Assembly: GCA_019636845.1 (NCBI GenBank)
Contig: JAHBWV010000002.1
Span: 99,655-150,892, forward strand
Reading direction: 5' to 3'
Origin: Phycisphaeraceae bacterium
GTDB lineage: Bacteria > Planctomycetota > Phycisphaerae > Phycisphaerales > UBA1924
Length of the DNA stretch: 51,238 nucleotides
Shown: piece by piece, positions 1 to 7,880 of the stretch
Position numbering within the stretch: position 1 is the first letter of the stretch
How the letters are laid out: each line of letters starts with the position of its first letter
Notes under the pieces: model-generated
Seen by the model: the letters and a program-made list of their open reading frames with translations, nothing else
The model's database searches: none
Told to the model about the DNA's origin: nothing
Program-made: the position numbers and the translations under genes

Positions 1-2640
1 GCGTGAGGAGTCGAGCGCGAAGGGTTGTGTCGCGCCCTCGGCGGACTTGAGTGTGGCACGGAGGTCCGACGCGGTGACGGTGAGCTGGGCGCCGGCCTTG
101 TCGAGGCGGGGCGATCCGGTCTCTTTGTCGAGCGGGATGGCGACGTTCTGCACGAGGATCTGGGCGCTGCCCGTGGGCGTGAACGACGCCTGATCGGCCG
201 GTGCAAGGCGAGCGAGGATGCGTCCCAGGTCCTGCGCCGTGATCTTGATGCCCTGCTCGCGGGTGCGGATCTCTGTGGGGGAGAGGTCGAGCTGGGCTCC
301 GAGTTGCAGCTTCTGTGCGTTGACGCCGAGCGAGACATCGGTGCGCCCCGCGAGCGCCGATGGCTTGGCCCATCCTTCGATGTTGAGTGTCTCGCCGATG
401 TCTTCGGCGAGGATGAGGCCCGTTGCCGATGCCAGCGGCTGGAGCGCCTTGGTCGAGGCGTTGCGGAGCGAGAACGTGCCGTTCAGGTTGTCGGGGATGC
501 CGACGAGCGGCGCGCCGTTCGCGTCGAGGATAGATGCTTCGAGTTCGGCGCGGAGCGTGCCGGCGGGCGAGCCGGCCATGAACGCGCTGCCGCTCGCGGT
601 GATGCGTGCGGCCTTCGCCAGGTTGGAGGCGTCAACGAGCAGCGTGAAGGGCTGGAGCGTGAAGGGTGTGCGCTGCGGCTCGCCGGGGAGTTTCATGCTT
701 CCCTGGGTCTGGCCGACGGTGACGGTGAGGGTTGCTGCGAGGGCGCGGAGGTCGGGCGGTGTGGAAGCGGTGGGTGTGGATGGGTTTGGCGGGGGCGCGA
801 GTCGGGAGAGATCGGCGCGGAGCCCGGTGATGGAGGCATCGATCCCCGCGCCGCGATTGATCGCGAGTCCCGCGTTACTGAGGAACCGCTCCAGCAGCGG
901 GCCGGCGGAGACGACGGTGAGCGTCAGCCCGTCGGGTCCGGCGACGAGCACGTTGTCCGAGAGGCGCAGGGATGCGCGGGAGGTGATGTTCTTGGCATCG
1001 ATCGTGATGGCGGCGTCCGCGCTCGGGAGTTTCTGTCCGGGCGTCGATGCGGAGTTGGCGACGATGCGTGCACTGAGCGAGGGGCCGATGTCGTCGGCGA
1101 GACGGATCTTCGGGTTCGTGACGAGCGGCTCGATGATGGCGGTGGCGAAGTCTTTGATGTCGATGGCGGAGGCGATCGAGGCGGGGAGCCCCGCGACGGG
1201 GGAGCCCTTGGCGTCGAGCAGGCCGGAGACCGTGGTGTCGATCGCGAGCGAGCCGGCGGGGTTGTCGCCGATGGTGGCGGATGTGCCGCCTTTGATGGAG
1301 ATGGATTGGGCGAGGTCGGGTGCGTTGAGGGCGATGCTCGCGGGCGCGACGGAGAAGGGGCGGATGATGCTGGAGCCGTCCGGGCCGGGGATCGCGACCT
1401 TGCCGGCGGTTTCGGTGGTCGCGATGGTGAGGGCGATCGCGCCCTTGCGAAGGTCGAGCGGGGCGGAGCCCTTGGGGATCCGGATGGAGAGGGCGTCGAG
1501 CGTTGCGGTGATGTCGGGCCACGACTGCACGAGCATGGTCTGCTCGCTGGAGAGTTGGGCGCGGATGTCGGGGGCGAGCGCGACAAGGCGAGCGGAGCGG
1601 GCCTCGATGGTGCCGCGCCGTGTCAGGGAGAGCACGTTGTTCTTGAGCGCGAGCGCGAGGTCGGCGGTGACCGCATCGGATGCGGCGGTGAGGGTGACGC
1701 TTCCATCGTTGGCGGACCCGCTCGCCTTGAGTTCGAGGGCGATGCTCTTGCCCAGGGCGTCGGTCAGGTTGCCCTTCTGGTCGAGCAGGGCGTCGAGCCC
1801 GATGGTGCTGATGTTCCGCAGGGCGATGGAGACATCGCCGGAGGCGTCGGGGATGGTGAGCTCGCCGTCGGATGCGGTGAGGTTCTTGATGGAGGCGTTG
1901 ATGGCGAGTGTGCCGCCGTCGCGGAGCGCGGCGACGGCCGACGGGCCGTGCGCGAAGTCGGCGTTGAGCGTGAGATCGAGCGGCTTGCCCACGGCGAAGT
2001 CGGCGTTGCCTCGGACGGACCAGATGCCGATCGCCCCGCCGGGTGTGCCGGCGCGTGACTCATCGACGTAGGTGAGCGAGAGCTCGTCGATGACGAGTTT
2101 CGCCGCGAGCGATGTCGGGAGGCGCGTCGGCTGGCCGGTGGTGGGGGGGGCGGGGGATGGGCGGCCACCGGATGAGCCGCCTGTGCCGGGCTTCTTTGTA
2201 TCGGCACCGATGAGCTGGGCGAGGTTGATGTTGCCGCTCTTGTCGCGGACGACGAGCGCGCTCCCTGAGAGGCGGATGTCGCCGATGCTGCGCGAGCCGA
2301 AGACGAGCGAGAGGAGCGAGGTCGTGGCGCGGACATCGGCGCGGAGGATCTCGCGGTCGGTGTTATCTTTGACGATCAGCGATTCGATGGTCTGCGGGCC
2401 GGTCCAGGTGAGCCGGACCTTCGAGACGGAGGCGGAGCCGTCGAGGGAGTCGGACGCCGCGGCGGAGATGATGCCGGGCGCGAGCGAAGAGGCGATAGTG
2501 GGGATGAGGGCGATGCCGCCGACGATGATGAGGAGGAGTGGCAGCCCGATGAAGAGGGCGAGCCGCAGGAGTTTCGGGGGCTTGCGTTTCGGAGCGGGCT
2601 TTGACCATGACTCGCCGGTTGGTGAGGTTGGCTTGGCCAT
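1..2640 (-). CDS. AsmA-like membrane-anchored protein (3' end outside window)
   Basis: The frame is open for 880 codons from the ATG at 2640 to the window edge, so the C-terminus is missing. AAAGGA lies a few bases upstream of the start. The N-terminus is a short basic tail followed by one membrane anchor (about residues 24-46, rich in L, I, G). The rest is a long extracytoplasmic region of repeating beta-type segments with the AsmA-like pattern: LTWTGPQ, then LRADV, then GDIRLSGS, near residues 70-125. AsmA-like proteins are thought to form long beta grooves that help move lipids between membranes; that role here is inference. The opposite strand is also open over this region, but it lacks an AsmA-like or other recognisable pattern and is treated as a shadow. 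It is probably its own transcription unit. Confidence 0.72.
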   Translation of the reverse strand, partial: MAKPTSPTGESWSKPAPKRKPPKLLRLALFIGLPLLLIIVGGIALIPTIASSLAPGIISAAASDSLDGSASVSKVRLTWTGPQTIESLIVKDNTDREILRADVRATTSLLSLVFGSRSIGDIRLSGSALVVRDKSGNINLAQLIGADTKKPGTGGSSGGRPSPAPPTTGQPTRLPTSLAAKLVIDELSLTYVDESRAGTPGGAIGIWSVRGNADFAVGKPLDLTLNADFAHGPSAVAALRDGGTLAINASIKNLTASDGELTIPDASGDVSIALRNISTIGLDALLDQKGNLTDALGKSIALELKASGSANDGSVTLTAASDAVTADLALALKNNVLSLTRRGTIEARSARLVALAPDIRAQLSSEQTMLVQSWPDITATLDALSIRIPKGSAPLDLRKGAIALTIATTETAGKVAIPGPDGSSIIRPFSVAPASIALNAPDLAQSISIKGGTSATIGDNPAGSLAIDTTVSGLLDAKGSPVAGLPASIASAIDIKDFATAIIEPLVTNPKIRLADDIGPSLSARIVANSASTPGQKLPSADAAITIDAKNITSRASLRLSDNVLVAGPDGLTLTVVSAGPLLERFLSNAGLAINRGAGIDASITGLRADLSRLAPPPNPSTPTASTPPDLRALAATLTVTVGQTQGSMKLPGEPQRTPFTLQPFTLLVDASNLAKAARITASGSAFMAGSPAGTLRAELEASILDANGAPLVGIPDNLNGTFSLRNASTKALQPLASATGLILAEDIGETLNIEGWAKPSALAGRTDVSLGVNAQKLQLGAQLDLSPTEIRTREQGIKITAQDLGRILARLAPADQASFTPTGSAQILVQNVAIPLDKETGSPRLDKAGAQLTVTASDLRATLKSAEGATQPFALDSSR

Positions 2641-2719
2641 GGGGAACGTCCTTTCAGCAGCGTCGGAGGTGGTTCAGTCTGGGGTGGATGACTCCTGAAG
2701 GGTAAGAGGAGAAAGAGAA

Positions 2720-2741
2720 GCGGGGCGGAAGGCCGCCCCGC
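2720..2741 (-). terminator. Rho-independent terminator candidate
   Basis: A GC-rich hairpin (stem about GCGGGGCGG, three-base loop) lies about 40 bp past the stop of the gene ending at 2780. On the minus strand it is followed by a pyrimidine-rich tract (CTTCTCTTTCTCC). It probably ends the minus-strand cassette transcript before the AsmA-like gene. Confidence 0.55.
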
Positions 2742-2779
2742 GGTGTTCGCGGCTGGTTGCTGGACGGAAACTGGACATT

Positions 2780-3469
2780 TCAAAGAGCCCCGCACCGCCG
2801 CGGGCGATTCAGCAACGCCGCGCCAAGCACGCCGAGTGCGGCTGGCGGCGCGGGCAGTGCAGTCACAACTATCCCGGTACCAGAAGGATCGTAGGAGTAT
2901 CCAATGAGTCTCCAATCAGTGACATTGACTCGTTGGATCTGCATGTACCCGAAGATGCTCTTGTCAGATGAGGCATAACCGATGTACGCCATGTCACCAC
3001 CTGCAAATGTCAGCAAGTTGAACGCACTGAATGGGCCAGTGCCGTGAGTGATCGCTGCAGGTCTTATATCTCCACCGAATGGATCAAACGATGGTTCCAC
3101 GAAACTGCCACCGCGATCGATCGTCATGCCCTCGAGCCGAAGCCCGCCCGTGGCCAGGATGCAGAGAGTCTGGAGTGGATGAGAAGGAAAGAACGGAAGT
3201 GGATTCGCAGCGATGCCGCCCTGTACGATGTCCGCATCATCATAGAAGAAGTTCATGTACAGCGCGTTCGTCGGTTCAAGCCCAGGCAGATAAGGAACGA
3301 TATTAAGTGCTGGTGTAAGAGCCTGAACAAAGTACTCGCCGTTCGAGATGATCAGGTCCCGATGCTCTCCATCATTCAGCACGACGATCGGTGCGGCCAT
3401 GGCATTCCCTCCGATGAGCAGCGCGGCGAGCGCGGCGGCGGGGCCTCGTGTGTCTCTTGCGTACTTCAT
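2780..3469 (-). CDS. PEP-CTERM-like secreted protein, cassette A, second copy
   Basis: A 229-residue protein. AAGGAG is seven bases before the ATG at 3469, so that start is preferred over the in-frame ATG six bases upstream at 3475. Residues 1-25 are a signal peptide (MKYARDTRGPAAALAALL..). The C-terminus is a PEP-CTERM-like sorting tail: LPAPPAALGVLGAALLN followed by RPRR. The middle shares GDMAYIGYASSDKSIFGYMQ and DWRLIGYSY with the genes at 4565-5257 and 46332-47045, so the three are paralogues. The family is not recognised. Its ribosome-binding site and signal peptide lie in an 89-bp block copied from, or to, the gene at 5257. It follows directly on the truncated LamG-like gene, whose reading frame runs into it. 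Confidence 0.75.
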   Translation of the reverse strand: MKYARDTRGPAAALAALLIGGNAMAAPIVVLNDGEHRDLIISNGEYFVQALTPALNIVPYLPGLEPTNALYMNFFYDDADIVQGGIAANPLPFFPSHPLQTLCILATGGLRLEGMTIDRGGSFVEPSFDPFGGDIRPAAITHGTGPFSAFNLLTFAGGDMAYIGYASSDKSIFGYMQIQRVNVTDWRLIGYSYDPSGTGIVVTALPAPPAALGVLGAALLNRPRRCGAL

Positions 3470-4559
3470 GGGCATTCTCCTTGATCGACATGACCGGCGA
3501 CGATCCGGTCGTGACGCGGTAGATGAGCAGGGTGTTGGATATGGGGGCATTGACGGCGGCGGAGAGCGTCGAGGTTGAGGGTGGGATGCCCGCCGAGGCG
3601 AACTGGGCTTTGAGCGTGTGGGTCTGCGGATCGCCCCCAGTCCGGTCATAGGCCAGTCTCCACTGCCAGGTGGTGGCGTTGTCGGTTCCCGATTGGCCGC
3701 TCCAGCGTCCGATCAGGTGCTGGGTGGCGGCGGAGGCGCCCGCATCCGCCTTGAAGACGACGCCGACAGCGCACGAATCCCCCGCGATGTTGGTGTTGCC
3801 TGTGCGCTTGAGCATGCTGGAAGTGAATAGGAGCGAGGGTGGGAGTAGAACACCCGGATTCATCGGATCCACGGGGGGTACAGAGAGTTTGGGCTCCAGC
3901 CCGCTGTCCGCGGCGAGGTCGCCCCCCGTCACGCTGAGGTTGGACCAGCCGGAGATGGCAACAGGGGGATCGATCTTCGACTGGTTGTTCGGTGGAGCTC
4001 GCTCGACGCGCTCGGCGATCACGTTGCACATGAGGTGCAAGGGCGGGGAGCCGGCTGTCTGGTCCCACCTCGGCAAGCGACCGATCCCTGCATCGGCGAC
4101 AACGCTCGTGATGTCGATGGGGAAGGGTGAGGTGTTCAGCACCGGCGAAGAAGCGGCGTTGCCGCCCTGCTTGAGTGTCAGAAAGCCCTCGGCGAAGCCG
4201 CCCAGCAGAACCGGCGCTGATCCAGTGGGCGGCTGCGTGGACTCGCAGTTGATCGCGAGCAGACGCGAGGGGCTGAAGCGAAGGAGGACGCGGACGACGC
4301 ATGAAGAGCATGTGCCGGTGATCGACAGAATACGTGTCGCAAGTAGCGGCGTCTCGATGCCGGAAAGGAAGACGAGGAATAGTGGTGGATCGTTTTGCTC
4401 GCTTCGACGCCAGGTCTGCACCCTTCTCACTTTGGAGTTATCTACCGACGAAGCCGACGCGATAGGGAGAAATTCGAGTCCATCGACTTGCAACTCAACG
4501 ATCAGTTGGTTGCCCTGGCGGTTGCATGATAAGATTCCGTTCCACGACCATGTGGGCAT
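3372..4559 (-). CDS. LamG-like protein, 3'-truncated paralogue, cassette A
   Basis: The ATG at 4559 (MPTW...) has GAGGAG eight bases upstream, formed by the last codons of the preceding gene; the stop of that gene is only five bases before the start, so translation is probably coupled. A GTG at 4568 is possible but fits less well. The protein resembles the first roughly 370 residues of the 917-residue protein at 47082-49835: both begin M[PA]TW, both contain GFLTL followed by a conserved stretch, and both have a WRL..R segment in a LamG/concanavalin-like region. Homology stops near 3484, exactly where the 89-bp repeat begins. From there the frame runs antisense-like through the next gene's signal-peptide block in another frame and ends at 3372. 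About 500 C-terminal residues are missing relative to the paralogue. No signal peptide is visible. It is probably a decayed gene. Confidence 0.6.
   Translation of the reverse strand: MPTWSWNGILSCNRQGNQLIVELQVDGLEFLPIASASSVDNSKVRRVQTWRRSEQNDPPLFLVFLSGIETPLLATRILSITGTCSSCVVRVLLRFSPSRLLAINCESTQPPTGSAPVLLGGFAEGFLTLKQGGNAASSPVLNTSPFPIDITSVVADAGIGRLPRWDQTAGSPPLHLMCNVIAERVERAPPNNQSKIDPPVAISGWSNLSVTGGDLAADSGLEPKLSVPPVDPMNPGVLLPPSLLFTSSMLKRTGNTNIAGDSCAVGVVFKADAGASAATQHLIGRWSGQSGTDNATTWQWRLAYDRTGGDPQTHTLKAQFASAGIPPSTSTLSAAVNAPISNTLLIYRVTTGSSPVMSIKENAHEVRKRHTRPRRRARRAAHRRECHGRTDRRAE
3394..3482 (-). repeat. 89-bp direct repeat, copy 1 (ribosome-binding site plus signal peptide)
   Basis: This block matches 5182-5270 at 88 of 89 positions. 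The single difference (3461 against 5249) is synonymous in a Tyr codon. It covers the Shine-Dalgarno, start codon and whole signal peptide of the gene ending at 2780. Sequence on both sides of the block is unrelated between the copies except for family-level similarity of the mature proteins. Confidence 0.9.
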
Positions 4560-4564
4560 GTGGA

Positions 4565-5257
4565 TCACTCCTCGCGTGTTCGAGTGGAACGGCGCGCCAG
4601 CAACAAGCCACTTATCGCAGAGATCGCGCCGGGGCTCGGCACCAAGTTGACAACCATGAGTGGCTCATCAACGGCCCCATACGCGTATCCAATGAGACGC
4701 CACTCGACAGGGGAGACGTACGCATATTGGACATACCCGAACTGCCGCTTGTCGGAGCGGCAATAGGCGACGTACGCGAACTCGCCGTCGCCGAACTGGT
4801 CGAGCCGATAGTCGCCGAAGATTCCATGAGCGATCTGCGCCGGACTCACTGTTCCGAACTCGTCGTCGTAACCGGGCATTCGGAAAGCGCCTGCGGCATT
4901 CAGTGTCACATTCTCTATCTTCAGTCCACCATCAATGTAGATACCAGGAGAAGCGATCGGTGGTGGTGGGAAACCATCCAGGTTATTGCCGCTGAACGAG
5001 GACTCAAGGAGTCCGGGGAGTGTGTACTGGGCAAAGAAAGTCAGTGAGTTTGGCAGCTCATCACTTGCACTGTTGGGCAGCGGCATCACCGTCAGCACCG
5101 GCGTGAAGATGCCCAGCTGGAGTGTGCCATCGGCGAAGTTGGTTTCAGCAAACTCTTCCGTGACGTAGACCTTTGTGATGTCGGCCATGGCATTCCCTCC
5201 GATGAGCAGCGCGGCGAGCGCGGCGGCGGGGCCTCGTGTGTCTCTTGCATACTTCAT
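4565..5257 (-). CDS. PEP-CTERM-like secreted protein, cassette A, first copy
   Basis: A 230-residue protein with the same signal peptide as the gene at 2780-3469 (AAGGAG seven bases before the ATG at 5257; an ATG two codons upstream is less likely). The mature part begins ADITKVYVTEEFAE and carries the family segments GEFAYVAYCRSDKRQFGY and EWRLIGYAYG. The tail is VPSPGAISAISGLLLARRSTR, a PEP-CTERM-like sorting signal. The mature start (ADITKV against ADVTRV) and the middle resemble the plus-strand protein at 46332-47045 more than its local neighbour. Its last codons contain the Shine-Dalgarno for the LamG-like gene at 4559. The family function is unknown; surface display by an exosortase-type pathway is inferred from the tail. 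Confidence 0.75.
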   Translation of the reverse strand: MKYARDTRGPAAALAALLIGGNAMADITKVYVTEEFAETNFADGTLQLGIFTPVLTVMPLPNSASDELPNSLTFFAQYTLPGLLESSFSGNNLDGFPPPPIASPGIYIDGGLKIENVTLNAAGAFRMPGYDDEFGTVSPAQIAHGIFGDYRLDQFGDGEFAYVAYCRSDKRQFGYVQYAYVSPVEWRLIGYAYGAVDEPLMVVNLVPSPGAISAISGLLLARRSTRTREE

Positions 5258-5270
5258 GGGCATTCTCCTT
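5182..5270 (-). repeat. 89-bp direct repeat, copy 2 (ribosome-binding site plus signal peptide)
   Basis: This is the partner of 3394-3482 with 88 of 89 identical bases. It encodes the Shine-Dalgarno and the complete signal peptide of the gene ending at 4565. Confidence 0.9.
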
Positions 5271-5308
5271 CTATTGTCCGAGCTGGGCTGTACGACCAGA
5301 CGCTCTGC

Positions 5309-5575
5309 TCATGCCGCTTTCCAGTCGAATCCGACCTGATCCGCGGCATCTCCGCCCTCGCGCCGTATCTCCACGACCAGGTATCTGAATCCCGTGCCAT
5401 CGAACGCGAGGACCGCCACGCCCGGACCAGCGACCTGGGGCACCACGCCGACATTTCCTGCATCGCGCGAGAGCATCACGTCGTCGAGCCGCGTGGGAGA
5501 GTGCGCTGGTTGGTCGAGGTCGAGAGTTTCGCCCACGTCGTTTGGACAGTCGCCACTGGCTCGGGCATCGCACAT
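5309..5575 (-). CDS. Short paralogue or fragment of the 204/211-residue cassette protein family
   Basis: An 88-codon frame. The first ATG has GGGAGG directly against it, a poor spacing, so the true start is unclear. The last 45 residues (AVLAFDGTGFRYLVVEIR ... VGFDWKAA) resemble the C-termini of the proteins at 45019 (VDIFFDTVGCRAIIIQIM ... FFYWRVL) and 45661 (HVVVDSLGFTHIVAQLR ... LSVWWRTG). It also occupies the same position, just upstream of a PEP-CTERM-like gene. It therefore looks like the remnant of the first gene of cassette A, shortened at the N-terminus. A run of eight C lies upstream at 5656-5663. The similarity is visual only. Confidence 0.4.
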   Translation of the reverse strand: MCDARASGDCPNDVGETLDLDQPAHSPTRLDDVMLSRDAGNVGVVPQVAGPGVAVLAFDGTGFRYLVVEIRREGGDAADQVGFDWKAA

Positions 5576-5790
5576 CCTCCCGCGTCAGCAGACGCGGCTT
5601 CGGTGTGTGGGGCCAAGGGCACGGCGGCATCGGCAGCCATTCGGTACAGCCTTAGCCCCCCCCGAATCTCTGGGAGGAGTATGCCGCACGATTTCCGGTC
5701 GTGCCAGCGACTTTCCGGATTCTTGGATGAAGATTGGGCGGGTTTGTGGAGCCGGAGCAGCGTGCCTGCATCGGGCAGCCGCGGCGGTGA

Positions 5791-5819
5791 AACAAAGAAC
5801 CCCGGGCTTGCGCCCGGGG
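5791..5819 (-). terminator. Terminator of the secE-nusG unit
   Basis: A strong hairpin (CCCCGGGC, loop of four, GCCCGGGG; 5800-5819) is followed on the minus strand by TTCTTTGTTT. It is about 50 bp past the nusG stop. Confidence 0.8.
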
Positions 5820-5869
5820 CTCCCTCTTGTTGATCTTGGTTTGCTGCGTAGAAGCGAGCGCGAGCGCGA

Positions 5870-6538
5870 TCAGGTCTCGTCGGCCTTCCCGATCTGCCAC
5901 TCTTCGATCTCGATGGGTGCCTGGCGTCCGAAGATGGTGACGAGGACGCGGACGAGTCCCTTGTCTGGGAGCAGTTCGTCGACGGTGCCCTCGTACCCCT
6001 GGAAGGGGCCTTCCTTGATGGTGACGTGCTCGCCCTTGTCGAAGGAGAGTTTGATGGTGGGCTGGTCCTCGGGCTTGCGCGAGTCGAGGAGCATCTTCTC
6101 GATCTCGTGGTCCTGCATCGGTGTCGGGCGGCCCGCCGTGCCGACGAAATCGCCGACGCCGGTGGTCTCTTTGATGAGGAAGAAGACATCCTGCGGGATG
6201 CGTCCGTCGTCTTCGAGTTTCATCTCGACGAAGACGTAGCCGGGGTAGAGCTTTGTCTCGGTGATGCGCTGCTTGCCGCCCTTGATGGTCTTGGTCTTCT
6301 CGGTGGGGACGAGGATGCGTCCGACGAGGTGGACCATGCGCTCGATCTGGACCTTGCGGAGGAGCGTCTCGCGGACCGAGGACTCCTTGTTGGAGGCGAC
6401 GCGAAGGACGAACCAGTTCATGCCGGGCTGGCGGACGGGTTCCTCGCCGGAGAGCACGTCGGAGCGTTCGGGCGCGGGGGCTGGTGCCGCGGCGGATGCG
6501 TCGTGCTCGTGCTGTTCGGCGTTGGGTGGGACGGGCAT
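5870..6538 (-). CDS. nusG: Transcription termination/antitermination protein NusG
   Basis: A 222-residue cytoplasmic protein that binds RNA polymerase and modulates pausing, antitermination and Rho-dependent termination. The ATG at 6538 has GGAG eight bases upstream. Residues 1-38 are a low-complexity acidic/Ala-Pro extension. The NGN domain starts at MNWFVLRVASNKE (about residue 40) and contains KLYPGYVFVEM, the hallmark of the family. The C-terminal KOW domain has FDKGEHVTIKEGPFQGYEGTV. It lies 64 bp downstream of secE in the usual order. Unusually, rplK does not follow; a terminator and an accessory cassette do. Confidence 0.95.
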   Translation of the reverse strand: MPVPPNAEQHEHDASAAAPAPAPERSDVLSGEEPVRQPGMNWFVLRVASNKESSVRETLLRKVQIERMVHLVGRILVPTEKTKTIKGGKQRITETKLYPGYVFVEMKLEDDGRIPQDVFFLIKETTGVGDFVGTAGRPTPMQDHEIEKMLLDSRKPEDQPTIKLSFDKGEHVTIKEGPFQGYEGTVDELLPDKGLVRVLVTIFGRQAPIEIEEWQIGKADET

Positions 6539-6602
6539 GTGATCCGCTCCTTGGGTTGACGCGTGGGGTTGACGCGTGCGCGGCCGGGAGGTCAGAGGTG
6601 CG

Positions 6603-7304
6603 TTACTTGTCGATGATGCCGATGAGGTCGAAGAACGAGGCCAGGCCGAAGTCAACGACGAAGAGGATTCCGGCGAGGAGGAAGCAGGTCGTGACGACGA
6701 CCCATGTGGAGCCGATGACCTCTTTGCGTGTGGACCAGTTGACCTTTTTCATCTCGCCGTCGGTGGCGATCAGGAACTCGCCGGTCCGGGGGTTGGCGCT
6801 GACGAAGTAGAGCAGGAGGGCGGCCCCGATCAGGATGGTGGTGGCGGCGAGCCCGACCTGGAGGTACTGCGGATCGAAGATGGGGATCGGCTGCATGTTG
6901 CCGTAGAGCCGCACCTCGTAGGGCGAGCCGGAAGCGGGCGTAATGATGAACCGGGAGGCGTCGAACGCCTCGCGTCCGGCTTCGAGAGTGACCTTGGTGC
7001 TGGTGATGTTGGCGCCGGTGGAGGTGGTTTCGGCGGACGCGATGGTGCTGGTGCCGATCGTGATGCGTGCCGGGCCGGTGGTCTCGAAGTTCTCGGCCAG
7101 GAGCGTGAGGGTCTCGCCGGTCGAGAGGGAGACGCCCTCGGGGACGCCCTCAACGGGGATGACGTAGCCCTTGGTGGGGAGGGCGATGGCCTTGGACTCG
7201 TTCCAGAGCCACGCGGCGGCGGCGAGGATGAGCGTTCCGAAGAACGCCGCGGTGATGACCCGCATCCAGTAGCCCTGTCCCGGCTTGTACAGTCGAAGGT
7301 TCAT
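6603..7304 (-). CDS. secE: Preprotein translocase subunit SecE with a large insertion
   Basis: A 233-residue integral membrane protein of the SecYEG channel. The conserved cytoplasmic amphipathic segment and last membrane helix are near the C-terminus: GEMKKVNWSTRKEVIGSTWVV followed by a hydrophobic stretch. Two further membrane segments are seen, about residues 14-34 and 145-167. Between them lie about 95 residues rich in Thr, Ser and beta-branched residues that should face the outside. E. coli SecE (127 residues) has three membrane helices without such a domain; many bacteria have only one. The start has no clear Shine-Dalgarno. Its position after tRNA-Trp and before nusG supports the call. 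Confidence 0.92.
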   Translation of the reverse strand: MNLRLYKPGQGYWMRVITAAFFGTLILAAAAWLWNESKAIALPTKGYVIPVEGVPEGVSLSTGETLTLLAENFETTGPARITIGTSTIASAETTSTGANITSTKVTLEAGREAFDASRFIITPASGSPYEVRLYGNMQPIPIFDPQYLQVGLAATTILIGAALLLYFVSANPRTGEFLIATDGEMKKVNWSTRKEVIGSTWVVVTTCFLLAGILFVVDFGLASFFDLIGIIDK

Positions 7305-7416
7305 ACGGGGTGGTCCGTCGCCGGGCGTGGGCGTCGGCCGCGTGAGGCGGCGGGCGTGTGCTCGGCGGAATCAGGTCCGGAGTGGTCGCGTGCGACGCGA
7401 TCGCGTGAAGAACGAA

Positions 7417-7489
<73 letters not shown>

Positions 7490-7537
7490 AGACAAATCGC
7501 CAAATGGCAAAGGGCCAAATGGCCAGATGAGAACGAG

Positions 7538-7720
7538 TTACTTGCGCTTGACCTTATGCAGTGTGTGCTTACGGAGGCGGGGGGAGTACTTGCTCAGCCC
7601 GGCCTTCATTTTCTCGGGCATGCCGCCCTTGGTGTTGACCTCTGTGCGGTAGTTGAGGTCGCCGCACTCGCTGCACTGCAGCCAGACGTACTCGCGGGCC
7701 ATGCCCTTTTTCTTCGCCAT
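7538..7720 (-). CDS. rpmG: 50S ribosomal protein L33
   Basis: A 60-residue basic ribosomal protein of the large subunit, starting [16 protein letters not shown] at the ATG at 7720. The core [14 protein letters not shown] and the end [13 protein letters not shown] are characteristic of L33. Only one CxxC pair is present; the second pair found in zinc-binding L33 (CPRCRK) reads SPRLRK, so this is a form without a full zinc site. It lies 49 bp upstream of tRNA-Trp in the translation-gene block. Confidence 0.95.
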   Translation of the reverse strand: MAKKKGMAREYVWLQCSECGDLNYRTEVNTKGGMPEKMKAGLSKYSPRLRKHTLHKVKRK

Positions 7721-7880
7721 GATTTCTCTCGATTCACGACGCGGACCGGAGCGGGGCCGGGCCGCAGACAACGGACCTGACAAAGCAACAGGAATGGGAA
7801 GGGCCTGACCCTTCGCCTCGGAGATGGTAGGCGCGGGAGGGGAACGATCAATGGCGTGACGCGGGGCGTGCGGAGCGCGG

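Noticed and set aside
25..2058. 677-codon plus-strand frame
   Set aside because: Antisense to the AsmA-like gene; composition is typical of a high-GC shadow (many Arg, Gly, Asp, Glu) and it has no domain pattern.
2141..2150. Run of eight G in the AsmA-like gene as a phase-variation tract
   Set aside because: Short for this genome's GC content and inside a Pro-rich linker; much weaker than the 15-G tract.
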